From NCBI RefSeq assembly GCF_009746585.1, contig NZ_WRPO01000001.1:62001-126000 (forward strand): a stretch of DNA of 64,000 nt, in the 5' to 3' direction. This document shows positions 19,830-30,700 of the stretch, one piece after another (within the stretch, counting starts at the first letter, position 1; every line of letters starts with the position of its first letter). This DNA is from Novosphingobium aquimarinum. GTDB lineage: Bacteria > Pseudomonadota > Alphaproteobacteria > Sphingomonadales > Sphingomonadaceae. Under the pieces are notes generated by a model. That model was not told the origin of the DNA and searched no databases. It saw only the letters and a list, made by a program, of their open reading frames with translations. Both the position numbers and the translations under genes were made by a program.

Positions 19830-20333
19830 TCAGCGCGGCGGGCCGAAGGGAATGATCCCGCGATAGCTCTCGCGCGGCGGCGCCCCCGAAACGTGCATCC
19901 CCCGATCGAGCAGGAAGACGTGGCGGACGATCTCGGCCTGCTGTTCGATCCCGTAGCGATCGAGCCGCCATCCCGGCCGCAGGGTGTAGTCGTACCGGCA
20001 CAGGGGATGGCGCATGAGCGGAAGGTACCAGGTCCCCCGCCGCTGCGACTGCCAGACATGCGTCATCTCGTGGACGAACAGCCCTTGCAGCGCGAGCGAC
20101 GCATGCGCGAAGTCGTCGCAATAGGACGCATTGCGCGGGTGGAAATGGACATGCCCGGTCGGCGCCATGAGCGTATCGACCGGTTGGAACGGGAACCAGC
20201 GCCGCCGTTTGACGCGAACGGGGGCATAATCGACCGAGTCGCCGAAGACCGAGCGCAGCAGGTCGACCTCGCCGCCCGTCAGCGACCGATCGCCGCCTGC
20301 CGGGCAGGCCGCGACGCTCTCAGGCCCGCTCAG
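19830..20333 (-). CDS. vgr-related / DUF4157-like protein, probable CTG start
   Basis: 167 aa if translation begins at the CTG at 20333. The frame is open from a TAG at 20337-20339, and no ATG, GTG or TTG occurs before the ATG at 20168. The region upstream of that ATG reads LTGGEVDLLRSVFGDSVDYA and RRRWFPFQP, which resembles the conserved N-terminus of this family, so starting at 20168 would cut the protein. The CTG overlaps the stop of the copper-chaperone gene as CTGA, the same geometry as ATGA overlaps elsewhere here. GLFVHEMTHVWQ is a zinc-metalloprotease-like HExxH variant. Function unknown. Confidence 0.65.
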   Translation of the reverse strand: MSGPESVAACPAGGDRSLTGGEVDLLRSVFGDSVDYAPVRVKRRRWFPFQPVDTLMAPTGHVHFHPRNASYCDDFAHASLALQGLFVHEMTHVWQSQRRGTWYLPLMRHPLCRYDYTLRPGWRLDRYGIEQQAEIVRHVFLLDRGMHVSGAPPRESYRGIIPFGPPR

Positions 20334-20857
20334 TGGCTACCCTCGTGATCCATGCCGGCCATGCCCTGCATCCCGCTGCCGATCGCTTCGATCTTGATCG
20401 GCATTGAAAGCTTGTCGCCGCCAGTAAATGTCAGTGTCATTTCCGCGGCACCGCCGGGGACCAGCGCCGGGTCGATGTCGAACGCCATCACGTGCAAGCT
20501 GCCCGGTGCGAACGTGACGTCCTTGCCGGGCTCGACCGGGACAGCGTCCACCGGCTTCATCGAACCGCCGATCGTGTTGTGCATTTCCGCCCGGCCGACG
20601 CCGTCGATGTGCACTGCGGCGATATCGACGTTCCTGGCCGAGCCATTGTGCAGCACGAAATAGGCGACGCCCGGGCGCCCTTCGACCGCGGGCAGCACGA
20701 GCCGCCCGTCGCCACCAACGAGACCCGGCTTGGCATCGGGCATCGGGGCCACGGTTTCGCTCTCGGCAGGGGCGGGCGCTTCGGACTGCTGGCACGCGCC
20801 AAGCGCGAGAACGAGGCTGGCACAAAGCAGAAATTGCGCGGTGTTCGGGCGGTACAC
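20330..20857 (-). CDS. PCu(A)C-type copper chaperone lipoprotein
   Basis: 175 aa from a GTG at 20857, which has AAGGA 10 nt upstream; a longer in-frame start at 20929 has no ribosome site. The signal ends in lipobox LGAC followed by a QQSEAPAP linker. The PCu(A)C copper site is visible as AEMHNTIGGSM and, further on, GSLHVMAF (His/Met ligands), and the C-terminus is Met/His rich (GMQGMAGMDHEGSH). Such proteins deliver Cu(I) to cytochrome oxidase. It is divergent from dnaK. Confidence 0.88.
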   Translation of the reverse strand: MYRPNTAQFLLCASLVLALGACQQSEAPAPAESETVAPMPDAKPGLVGGDGRLVLPAVEGRPGVAYFVLHNGSARNVDIAAVHIDGVGRAEMHNTIGGSMKPVDAVPVEPGKDVTFAPGSLHVMAFDIDPALVPGGAAEMTLTFTGGDKLSMPIKIEAIGSGMQGMAGMDHEGSH

Positions 20858-20919
20858 GCTTGGGGAATCCTTTCGTTCGACCCTCGTCGGGACGGCGCGA
20901 CTAATGCCGCGCTGCGGCA

Positions 20920-20947
20920 CTTGTGCCAAGCAAAACGTCTCCTATAT
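20920..20947 (+). promoter_or_regulatory. Sigma-32 (RpoH) promoter of dnaK-dnaJ
   Basis: CTTG at 20920-20923, exactly 17 bp, then CCTATAT at 20941-20947: a full match to the alphaproteobacterial RpoH consensus CTTG-N17/18-CyTATnT. The expected start of transcription is near 20953, leaving a leader of about 95 nt before the dnaK ATG. Confidence 0.7.
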
Positions 20948-21048
20948 CGCCGGTCGACGACTTGGAACGTCATCGAGCCGCCAAGCCGCCTTGCCGTTGC
21001 GGGAGGCGATCCGTGCGGTGTCTTTAACTGACGTGAGGAATGGGGATA

Positions 21049-22977
<1,929 letters not shown>

Positions 22978-22997
22978 CGGACCTGATGAAAACCGAA

Positions 22998-23030
22998 GCC
23001 GCCACCGGTGAACACCTCACCGGTGGCGGC
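22998..23030 (+). promoter_or_regulatory. Perfect 14-bp hairpin between dnaK and dnaJ
   Basis: GCCGCCACCGGTGA (22998-23011) is perfectly complementary to TCACCGGTGGCGGC (23017-23030) around a 5-nt loop. No T-run follows, so this is not a standard terminator. It may stabilise the dnaK 3' end or lower read-through into dnaJ, which starts 26 bp later. Confidence 0.7.
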
Positions 23031-23055
23031 CAGGTTCTCATGAGGGGTGGATAAC

Positions 23056-24168
23056 GTGGCTGCTACTGAAATCGATTTTTACGAGCTGCTCGAAGTCGAG
23101 CGGACGGCGGACGACAAGACGATCAAGTCCGCCTACCGCAGGCTGGCGATGCGCTATCATCCGGACAAGAATCCGGGCTGTGCCGAATCCGAAGCGCGTT
23201 TCAAAGCGATCAGTGTCGCTTACGACTGCCTGAAGGATCCGCAGAAGCGCGCGGCGTACGACCGTTATGGCCACGCCGCGTTCTCGCAAGGCGGCGGTGG
23301 TGGCGGTGGCGCGGAATTCAGCGACATCGGCGACATCTTCGAATCCATTTTCGGCAGCGCGTTCGGCGGTGGCGGGCGCCAGCAGGCCCGTCGCGGCGCC
23401 GATCTGCGCTACGACATGGAAATCTCGCTCGACGAGGCGTTCCATGGCAAGCGCGCCGAACTGACCATCGAAGTCTCTCAGACCTGTGAGCCGTGCAGCG
23501 GATCGGGCGCCGAGCCCGGCACTGGGAAGCGCCGCTGCAACATGTGCGCCGGCCACGGCAAAGTCCGCGCGCAGCAGGGCTTTTTCGTGGTCGAGCGCAC
23601 GTGTCCGACTTGCCACGGCCGAGGCGAGATCATCGAGACACCCTGCAGGGTTTGTCGCGGCGAGGGCCGGGTCGATGAGCCTCAGCAGATCGAAGTCAAT
23701 GTGCCGCCGGGCGTCGATTCGGGCACGCGCATTCGCGTCTCGGGCAAGGGCGAGGCAGGGCCGTACGGCGCTCCGCCGGGCGACCTCTATATTTTCCTGC
23801 ATGTTGCGCGCCACGCGATGTTCGAGCGCGAGGGAACGACACTCGTCACGCGCGTCCCGGTGACATTCACCACCGCAGCGCTTGGCGGATCGATCGAGAT
23901 TCCCGGGATCGACGGCGAACGGATCGAGCTGGACATTCCCTCCGGCATCCAGTCGGGCAAGCAATTGCGCCGGCGCGGGCAGGGCATGCCAGTGCTGCAG
24001 GGCCGAGGGCGTGGCGATCTCGTGATCGAGATCACCGTGGAAACCCCCACTCGCCTTTCCGCGCGGCAGAAGGAAATCCTGCGCGAATTCCAGGAAACCG
24101 AGACCGGTGAAGAGTGTCCGGAGAGCCTGGGCTTCTTCGAGCGTCTGAAAGGCGTTTTCGGAAGCTAG
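23056..24168 (+). CDS. dnaJ: Co-chaperone DnaJ (Hsp40)
   Basis: 370 aa from a GTG at 23056 with GAGGGG 8 nt upstream; another GTG three codons earlier overlaps that site. The J domain has the HPD motif in RYHPDKNPG, then a Gly-rich segment, four zinc repeats (CEPCSGSG, CNMCAGHG, CPTCHGRG, CRVCRGEG) and the C-terminal substrate domain. It stimulates DnaK ATPase. Convergent with the patatin gene, stops 12 bp apart. Confidence 0.97.
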   Translation: MAATEIDFYELLEVERTADDKTIKSAYRRLAMRYHPDKNPGCAESEARFKAISVAYDCLKDPQKRAAYDRYGHAAFSQGGGGGGGAEFSDIGDIFESIFGSAFGGGGRQQARRGADLRYDMEISLDEAFHGKRAELTIEVSQTCEPCSGSGAEPGTGKRRCNMCAGHGKVRAQQGFFVVERTCPTCHGRGEIIETPCRVCRGEGRVDEPQQIEVNVPPGVDSGTRIRVSGKGEAGPYGAPPGDLYIFLHVARHAMFEREGTTLVTRVPVTFTTAALGGSIEIPGIDGERIELDIPSGIQSGKQLRRRGQGMPVLQGRGRGDLVIEITVETPTRLSARQKEILREFQETETGEECPESLGFFERLKGVFGS

Positions 24169-24180
24169 GCCTAACCGGCG

Positions 24181-26541
24181 TTATCGCCCCGGGTTATGGT
24201 CTTCCGATCGAGTGTCCGCTTCGCGCCGCGCGGCGATCTCCCGACGGAGTCTGGAGATGAGTTGCGGATCGGCTTGCAACCGGTCCTGCTCTTCATCGAG
24301 GATCGCCACGAAGGCCTCATCGCGGAACGCCGCTTTGGCAGTCTCGGGCATGGGTTCCGGCTCGATCATCGAGCAGATCAGATCGATCATCCGTTCGGCT
24401 CCGTGCAATCGCCCCCACAAGTAATCGTTCTCGCGATAGGCGCGCGAGAAGAAGGCGCCGAAATTGTGGAACTCGACTCCGCGCAACGTCGCATTCGCGC
24501 CGCCGCCGCGGATCGCATTGCAATCCTCGGGCGAAATGCGGTCGACCTTGATGCGGTTGAACTCGTTGAAGGCCTCGCCGCGCAGCAGCGGCAGCGTGAC
24601 GGTGTCGTAGAACGGAAACCCGAGATAGCCCAGCAGTAGCCGCCGCCGGAACGGAACCGGAAGCTCGGCGAACAGGTCCGCCAGCAGGCTATCGACTTGC
24701 GCATCGGCCTCGGCGAGCGCGCGTGTGTGGGCGATGCGGCCCAGGATCACTTCGGGATAGGTAAACACACCCGAGGCAAGCTCGCCGAAGTCCTTCCCGA
24801 GGCGGGACGAGAGCTGCCGGTCGAGGTACATCGCAAGCGCTCGGTACACGACATCGCGCGCGTGATCGCGCATCGCCTCGGTCGCCTCGTCGTCCTCTTC
24901 GCGTTCGGTCGTTATCAGCCGAGCAAGAACGCGCAGGCGTCGCACGCGGTATTCAAGATCGAACTCGCGAAAGAACGCGATCGCATTTCCGGGGGCCCCG
25001 CCGCGCAACGACGACATCCGGTCCAGCCCCGTCGTGGCGAGATGGCGATGGAGCCGCTTGGCCACCATGGCGGACGACGCCTTCGACCGTGCCGGCATGG
25101 CATCGGCAATCGTGCTCGCGAGATCCTCGACGATCATCGCATACTTGAGCTGCGCATAGCCATGGAAGGCGTATCCTGCCTTCTCCCATGCCGCGACCTG
25201 GGCTTTGGACCGCCATGCCGCGAGCCGCCGCGGCGTGGGGCGATCGAGGAACAGCGTTCGGCCGAAGAGCCGGCCGACGGTCTCCTCCACTTCGGGCCGC
25301 ACCGCATCGATGACGGAGCGCAACATCGCCACTTCCTCGGACTTGCGTTCGAGCGCCTCCAGATTGTCGTGGATCGGCTGCGTGCGCGGGATCGAAGACA
25401 GCGAACCGAAGATCGTCGAAAAGAACCCGGGTACGCGCGCCGCCGCCGGCGCAGCGTCGGTCTCCGCAGGGCTTTTCGGCACGGGGTCGATATAGACAAA
25501 GCGCCGATCCACCTCGCGATGCGCGGGACGATCGCGCAGCACGGCGATCGCATCGGCAAACGGGGCATTCACCAGCACGGACCCATCGATCAGCGCGACG
25601 TGTTCGACGTCGTTGCTGCGCACGTGCTCGGGCATGATCCGTTCGAGAAACGCCCCGCGAGATGGCCATTCCGCCTCGACATCGCGCACCATCCGATCGA
25701 TCTCATTGACCATCAGCGGAGGAAAAGCGCCGGGAAAGCTCGCCGTCGCGCGAGCGGCGAACACCAGTTCTGGGCGAGGCGCCAAGGGCGCTCCGCCTCC
25801 CTCGGGCGTTGCCGCGCGGAAGCCGATCGTCAGCCGGTGTTCGCTTTCGAGGACCAGTGGCGGGCTGTTGAGCCGCAGCGGCTGCAGACGACCGGTAAAG
25901 TCGGTGGTCGTCACGAAGAGGTCGATCGGGTGGCCGGGCGGGAGCAGGGGAACAGTTGCGGGAGTGTCGGCCATCGCATCGAGAGCGGAACGAATGAGGT
26001 GCGAAAAGCCGAGGCCGCTGAAGGGCGGCTCGAACCAGCGCGAGCGGATCAGCCGCGACAGCTTTTCCCGCACTTCCGCTTCGGTCTCCGGCGCCACCGA
26101 TTGGCTGACGTCGCCCCCCGGTCGATTGAGCAGGTAGTTCACCAGCGGCGCAGCCCAGAACTTCGCACCGCGCGAGCCCGGCTTCGCCTCGGGATCGAGC
26201 AGAACATCGACATCGGCCTGCTCCAGCCAAAGATCGGTCAGAGGCTCGAGCGATTGCCCCGAGTGGATTGCCTGGGCCAGGAACACGGAGTTAATTCCGC
26301 CCGCACTCGCGCCGGCGACGATATCCGTCAGGACGCGCAACCGCAGGCCGTAATCGTCACGCAGGGTCTCGAGCAGGCGGGCATAGACGCCCTGAACCCC
26401 GGACGGCGCAGACTCGCCCGACCATGCGGTCTGGCTTGCGCGGAGCACTTTCCACAGCTCCTTGGTGACGCCGTGCATGTAGACCGCGAGGCTGATTCCC
26501 CCGTAGCACACGAGCGCGATCCGCAGTTCCTTCTGCCGCAT
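24181..26541 (-). CDS. Patatin-like phospholipase protein with DUF3376-type C-terminal region
   Basis: 786 aa from the ATG at 26541 (MRQKELRIALV); an upstream ATG at 26601 adds 20 residues without similarity. The patatin core is present: YGGISLAVYMHG (oxyanion region), GASAGG (G-x-S-x-G nucleophile) and DGSVLVNAPF (catalytic Asp of the Ser-Asp dyad). About 450 residues follow the core, mostly helical and Arg-rich, as in the long bacterial patatin-like proteins carrying DUF3376. A lipid acyl hydrolase is expected. No signal peptide is evident. Divergent from radA. Confidence 0.85.
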   Translation of the reverse strand: MRQKELRIALVCYGGISLAVYMHGVTKELWKVLRASQTAWSGESAPSGVQGVYARLLETLRDDYGLRLRVLTDIVAGASAGGINSVFLAQAIHSGQSLEPLTDLWLEQADVDVLLDPEAKPGSRGAKFWAAPLVNYLLNRPGGDVSQSVAPETEAEVREKLSRLIRSRWFEPPFSGLGFSHLIRSALDAMADTPATVPLLPPGHPIDLFVTTTDFTGRLQPLRLNSPPLVLESEHRLTIGFRAATPEGGGAPLAPRPELVFAARATASFPGAFPPLMVNEIDRMVRDVEAEWPSRGAFLERIMPEHVRSNDVEHVALIDGSVLVNAPFADAIAVLRDRPAHREVDRRFVYIDPVPKSPAETDAAPAAARVPGFFSTIFGSLSSIPRTQPIHDNLEALERKSEEVAMLRSVIDAVRPEVEETVGRLFGRTLFLDRPTPRRLAAWRSKAQVAAWEKAGYAFHGYAQLKYAMIVEDLASTIADAMPARSKASSAMVAKRLHRHLATTGLDRMSSLRGGAPGNAIAFFREFDLEYRVRRLRVLARLITTEREEDDEATEAMRDHARDVVYRALAMYLDRQLSSRLGKDFGELASGVFTYPEVILGRIAHTRALAEADAQVDSLLADLFAELPVPFRRRLLLGYLGFPFYDTVTLPLLRGEAFNEFNRIKVDRISPEDCNAIRGGGANATLRGVEFHNFGAFFSRAYRENDYLWGRLHGAERMIDLICSMIEPEPMPETAKAAFRDEAFVAILDEEQDRLQADPQLISRLRREIAARREADTRSEDHNPGR

Positions 26542-26664
26542 ACCTGCGGATTGGCAGAGACACGCGCGTCTGGCCACCCCGCGAAACGCCTTCAACGACA
26601 TGTCGTCTCGAAGGCGGCGGCGCGCTGGCCTTGCGTTCCGTATATGTTCTGGCTATCGAGGCGC

Positions 26665-28032
26665 ATGGCCAAGCCCAAGCGTCGATTTTCCTGTCAGGCC
26701 TGCGGCAGCGTGAGCACGCGCTGGCAGGGCCAATGCGCCGATTGCGCCGAATGGAACACGCTCGTCGAAGACGTGCCGCAGACCGTTTTTTCGGCCAAGC
26801 ACCACCTTTCGAGCGGAGGGCGCGCGATTCAGTTCGAGGCGCTCGATGCGCCTTCGGAACCCTTGCGGCGGCGGGGCAGCGGGCTCGCGGAATTCGACCG
26901 CGCCCTGGGTGGCGGGCTCGTGCCGGGCTCGGCGATCCTGATGGGCGGAGACCCCGGCATCGGCAAATCGACGCTGCTGCTCCAGGCGGCGGCGCATGTC
27001 GTGCGGGCGGGGGGGGTCGCGGTCTACGTCAGCGGGGAAGAAGCCGCCGCGCAAGTGCGCATGCGCGCCGATCGGCTCGAGGTTTCCGATGCGCCGCTTC
27101 GGCTCGCCGCCGCGACTTCGGTGCGCGATATCCTGACGACGCTCGGCGAAATGGCGCCGCCCGCGCTGCTGGTGATCGATTCGATCCAGACCATGCATTC
27201 GGACCAGATCGAAGGTGCGCCCGGAACCGTCAGCCAGGTGCGCGGCTGTGCGTTCGAGCTGATTCGGTACGCCAAGGAGAACGGCGTCGCGCTGGTGCTG
27301 GTCGGGCACGTCACCAAGGATGGCTCGATCGCCGGGCCGCGGGTGCTCGAACACATGGTCGACGTAGTGATGAGCTTCGAAGGCGAGCGCAGCCATCAGT
27401 ATCGGATCCTGCGCAGCATCAAGAACCGCTTCGGCCCGGTCGACGAGATCGGCGTGTTCGCGATGGAAGGCAGCGGCCTTGCGGAAGTCGGCAATCCCTC
27501 GATGCTGTTCCTCTCCGGCCGCGAGGATTCGGTCGCAGGCAGCGCAGTCTTCCCGGCGATGGAAGGCACGCGGCCTGTGCTGGTCGAAGTGCAAGCGCTG
27601 ATCGTTCGGTTGCAGAGCGGCGCGACGCCGCGCCGTGCCGTCGTGGGCTGGGACAGCGGGCGCCTCGCAATGCTGCTCGCGGTGCTGGAATCGCGCTGCG
27701 GCCTCAGCTTTTCCAGCGCGGAAGTCTACCTCAACGTGGCGGGGGGCTATCGCCTCGCCGATCCGGCTGCCGATCTCGCGGTGGCGGCGGCGCTGGTGTC
27801 GGCCATGGGCGACAAACCGCTGCCGGCGAACACGGTGTGGTTCGGCGAAGTATCGCTCGCGGGCGAGATCCGGCCGGTCGCGCATGCCTCGATCCGACAG
27901 CGCGAAGCGGCCAAGCTTGGCTTTTCGCGGGCTTGTGGGCCCGCCGGTCCGAACGCGCCGGAGCGCAGCGCGAACTATGTCGGCATCGATCTTCTGCCGA
28001 AGCTCGTTGACCGCATTTTGGCAAACGCATAA
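26665..28032 (+). CDS. radA: DNA repair protein RadA
   Basis: 455 aa, start MAKPKRRFSCQ. It has a four-Cys zinc finger (CQACGSVSTRWQGQCADC), Walker A GGDPGIGKST, the RadA-specific KNRFG motif in SIKNRFGPVDEIG, and a C-terminal Lon-protease-like domain. RadA is a RecA-like helicase that helps process recombination intermediates. The frame stays open almost 2 kb upstream because it lies antisense to the patatin gene; the zinc finger fixes the real start. cvpA follows after 11 bp. Confidence 0.96.
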   Translation: MAKPKRRFSCQACGSVSTRWQGQCADCAEWNTLVEDVPQTVFSAKHHLSSGGRAIQFEALDAPSEPLRRRGSGLAEFDRALGGGLVPGSAILMGGDPGIGKSTLLLQAAAHVVRAGGVAVYVSGEEAAAQVRMRADRLEVSDAPLRLAAATSVRDILTTLGEMAPPALLVIDSIQTMHSDQIEGAPGTVSQVRGCAFELIRYAKENGVALVLVGHVTKDGSIAGPRVLEHMVDVVMSFEGERSHQYRILRSIKNRFGPVDEIGVFAMEGSGLAEVGNPSMLFLSGREDSVAGSAVFPAMEGTRPVLVEVQALIVRLQSGATPRRAVVGWDSGRLAMLLAVLESRCGLSFSSAEVYLNVAGGYRLADPAADLAVAAALVSAMGDKPLPANTVWFGEVSLAGEIRPVAHASIRQREAAKLGFSRACGPAGPNAPERSANYVGIDLLPKLVDRILANA

Positions 28033-28043
28033 TTCAGCCGGAA

Positions 28044-28571
28044 ATGACTGGTCTTGATATTGCCGTTTTCCTGTTCGTCGGGGTTGGCGCCGTCTCCGGC
28101 TTCTTCCGTGGCTTCGTTCAGGAGGTTCTCGGCCTCGCCGCCTGGTTTCTCGCGATCGTCGCGATCCGGTATGGGCATACGCCGCTGACCGAAGCGCTCG
28201 AATCGACCACCGGCACGGCGTCGGGTGCAGCCGTGCTGGCTTTCGCGATCCTGCTCCTCGTGCCCTATCTACTGGTGAAGTTCCTTTCGCGCTGGGCCGG
28301 GCAGCGCAGCCGAAAATCCGTTCTGGGTCCGATCGATCGGGTTCTCGGCCTCGGGTTTGGCGGGATCAAGGGGGTGATCATCATCGTGCTGGCCTTCTCG
28401 GTCCTGGTACTGGCCTACGATACGATCTGGGGCGTGGGTGGTCGGCCGGATTGGATCCGGCAGGCCCGCACCTATCCTTTCGTCAATGCCGCGAGCGAGG
28501 CGATGGTGACGATGATTTCCGAGCGGCGCGAGGAAATGCGCGCCGCCGAACAAGCGCCGCCGACCTCATGA
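28044..28571 (+). CDS. cvpA: CvpA family membrane protein
   Basis: 175 aa, start MTGLDIAVFLFVGVGAVSGFFRGFVQEVLGL in outline: the opening hydrophobic segment with SGFFRGFVQE is the CvpA signature. Four hydrophobic segments are visible. Required for colicin V production in E. coli, with a wider envelope or biofilm role inferred in other species. The stop overlaps the next gene as ATGA. The radA-cvpA order is common in alphaproteobacteria. Confidence 0.88.
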   Translation: MTGLDIAVFLFVGVGAVSGFFRGFVQEVLGLAAWFLAIVAIRYGHTPLTEALESTTGTASGAAVLAFAILLLVPYLLVKFLSRWAGQRSRKSVLGPIDRVLGLGFGGIKGVIIIVLAFSVLVLAYDTIWGVGGRPDWIRQARTYPFVNAASEAMVTMISERREEMRAAEQAPPTS

Positions 28572-28987
28572 ACGCGACTGTCCTCTACACGCCTCCGGTC
28601 CTTGCCCTCGCCACTGGTCTTTCGGCATGGCCCTGGGATGACGAGCTGACGATCGCGGCAGAAACGCGGTCGCGCGCCTGCGGGAGCACGCTCAAGCTCG
28701 GGATCGATCTCGATAGCGAAGGCCGCGTCGCCAGGCTGGGCCTGCGCTGTCAGGCCTGCGCTATCGGCCAAGCAGCCGCGGCGATCTTCGCCGGAGCCGC
28801 CGAAGGTCGCACGCTCGATGCGATCGTGCGCGACGGCGAAGCGATCGCCCGGTGGCTTGCAGGATCTGACGAGATGCCCGACTGGCCCGGGCTCGAAGTG
28901 ATCGCACCTGCTGCTGCCTATCCCGGTCGGCATGGGGCGATCATGCTGCCGTGGAATGCCGCAGCGGCCTTGCTTCCCACCGCCTGA
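28568..28987 (+). CDS. Iron-sulfur cluster scaffold-like protein (IscU/NifU-N fold)
   Basis: 139 aa, start MNATVLYTPP, overlapping cvpA by 4 bp. RSRACGST, then RCQACAI, supply three cysteines in the spacing of IscU/NifU scaffolds, and RWLAGSDEMPDWPGLE resembles the C-terminal part of that fold. The canonical second cysteine motif is not perfect, so whether it assembles clusters is an inference. No other Fe-S genes are nearby. Confidence 0.7.
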   Translation: MNATVLYTPPVLALATGLSAWPWDDELTIAAETRSRACGSTLKLGIDLDSEGRVARLGLRCQACAIGQAAAAIFAGAAEGRTLDAIVRDGEAIARWLAGSDEMPDWPGLEVIAPAAAYPGRHGAIMLPWNAAAALLPTA

Positions 28988-29032
28988 GCATAACGCTAAG
29001 GCTTCGATAGCAACGGGGGAAGGGACGGCGCC

Positions 29033-30700
29033 ATGGCGCAAAGCGGCACGCACGATACGACCAAGCAGGAGCTCAGCTCGTCCGACATCCGCCTGGTTAT
29101 CGGAGCGAGTTCGGCGGGCACGATCTTCGAGTGGTACGATTTCTTCATCTATGGAACGCTCGCGGTTTTCGTCGGCAAGGCGTTCTTTCCCCAGGTCGGC
29201 CCCACCTTGCAGCTGCTGCTGGTCTGGGCCGGTTTTGCCGTCGGCTTCGGCTTTCGTCCGCTCGGCGCGATCCTGTTCGGCTATTGGGGCGACAAGTTCG
29301 GGCGCAAATACACGTTTCTCGTCACCGTCACCTTGATGGGCATTTCGACCGCAGGTGTCGGCCTCGTGCCGACGGCGGACACGATCGGGTTGTGGGCACC
29401 GTTCATCGTGCTGTTGCTGCGCATTCTCCAGGGCCTGGCGTTGGGCGGCGAATATGGCGGCGCAGCGATCTATGTGTCGGAGCATTCGCCCCCCGAACGG
29501 CGCGGCTATTACACCGGCTATATCCAGGCCAGCGTGGTCGGCGGCTTCGTCCTGTCGATCATCGTCGTGTTGGCCAATCAGGCCGTGTTCCCGGTCGAGA
29601 CCCTGGCCGCGTGGGGCTGGCGGGTGCCGTTCCTGCTGAGTCTCGCGCTGCTCGCGATTTCCTTGTGGATGCGTCTCAAGTTGTCGGAAAGTCCGGTGTT
29701 CGTGGCCATGCAGCAGGAAGGCGAGATTTCCGGCAATCCCTTCAAGGAAAGCTTCACCTATCCGGGCAACAAGCGCCGTATCTTCATCGCGCTGTTCGGC
29801 GTGACGGGGGTTCTGACCACGATCTGGTACACCGCATTCTTTTCGGCGCTCTCGTTCCTCAAGGGGCCGATGCGGGTCGACGCGACGACGGTGGAAGTCG
29901 TGATCGGCATTTCCGCGCTGATCTCGATGAGCTTCTATGTGCTCGTCGGGCACTGGTCAGACCAGGTCGGTCGCAAGCTGCCGCTGGTGCTGGGCGCGGG
30001 ACTGACGCTGGCGTTGCTGTTCCCGATCTTCTGGGGCCTCGGCGCGCTGGCCAATCCCGGCCTTCAGGCAAGCGCGCGGCAGGCGCCGGTGATCGTTTCG
30101 GGGCCGCAATGCGTGACCGATCCCTTCGCCGATCTGTCTGGCGGCAGCCTGAGCCAATGCGGGCTCCTGCTCGAAACGCTTACGGCGAGCGGCGTGCCTT
30201 ACTCGGTCGTACCGTCCGAAGCCCTTTCGCTCACGGTCGGCGGCGATCCCGTAAACCTTGGCAAAGCCTGGTTCCCCCGCGATGAGGCCGAGAAGAAAGT
30301 CGCCGGAACCGCGCGCAAGGCGGGGCTCGAAGCCGCTCTAGCCGCGAAAGGGTTCAATTTCGACGTCCAGCATCCGGGGCTCGGCGCCTTGGTTGGCATT
30401 GGCGTGCTGCTCGTGACTCTTGGGGGCCTCTCGGCGCTGACGTACGGAGCTGTCGCGGCATTGCTGTGCGAGATGTTTCCAGCCCCGATCCGCTATAGCT
30501 CGATGTCGATCCCGTACCACATCGGCGCGGGCTATCTCGGCGGCTTCCTGCCGTTGATCGCCAGCTACATCAACGCGCGCACGGGCGATGCCTATGCCGG
30601 GCTCTGGTATACCTGGGTGGTCGTCGCACTCGGGCTCGTCGTTGCCATCTGGGGATTGAAGGGCGGACCGCCGCGCGATTTCGAAGCCGATGCCACCTGA
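29033..30700 (+). CDS. MFS transporter, metabolite:H+ symporter (MHS) family
   Basis: 555 aa, start MAQSGTHDTT with GGGGAAGGG upstream. It has the MHS opening ASSAGTIFEWYDFFIYG, the loop 2-3 motif GYWGDKFGRKYTF and GGEYGGAAIYVSEHSPPERRGYYT. About 12 transmembrane segments are expected. A hydrophilic block of roughly 85 residues (around 345-440, containing PQCVTDPF and LSQCGLLL) is inserted in the C-terminal half. Relatives carry citrate, ketoglutarate, proline or similar solutes; the substrate here is unknown. The stop overlaps alr by 11 bp. Confidence 0.88.
   Translation: MAQSGTHDTTKQELSSSDIRLVIGASSAGTIFEWYDFFIYGTLAVFVGKAFFPQVGPTLQLLLVWAGFAVGFGFRPLGAILFGYWGDKFGRKYTFLVTVTLMGISTAGVGLVPTADTIGLWAPFIVLLLRILQGLALGGEYGGAAIYVSEHSPPERRGYYTGYIQASVVGGFVLSIIVVLANQAVFPVETLAAWGWRVPFLLSLALLAISLWMRLKLSESPVFVAMQQEGEISGNPFKESFTYPGNKRRIFIALFGVTGVLTTIWYTAFFSALSFLKGPMRVDATTVEVVIGISALISMSFYVLVGHWSDQVGRKLPLVLGAGLTLALLFPIFWGLGALANPGLQASARQAPVIVSGPQCVTDPFADLSGGSLSQCGLLLETLTASGVPYSVVPSEALSLTVGGDPVNLGKAWFPRDEAEKKVAGTARKAGLEAALAAKGFNFDVQHPGLGALVGIGVLLVTLGGLSALTYGAVAALLCEMFPAPIRYSSMSIPYHIGAGYLGGFLPLIASYINARTGDAYAGLWYTWVVVALGLVVAIWGLKGGPPRDFEADAT

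Noticed and set aside
24697..26664. In-frame extension upstream of radA
   Set aside because: The extension is antisense to the patatin gene; RadA similarity and zinc finger begin at 26665.
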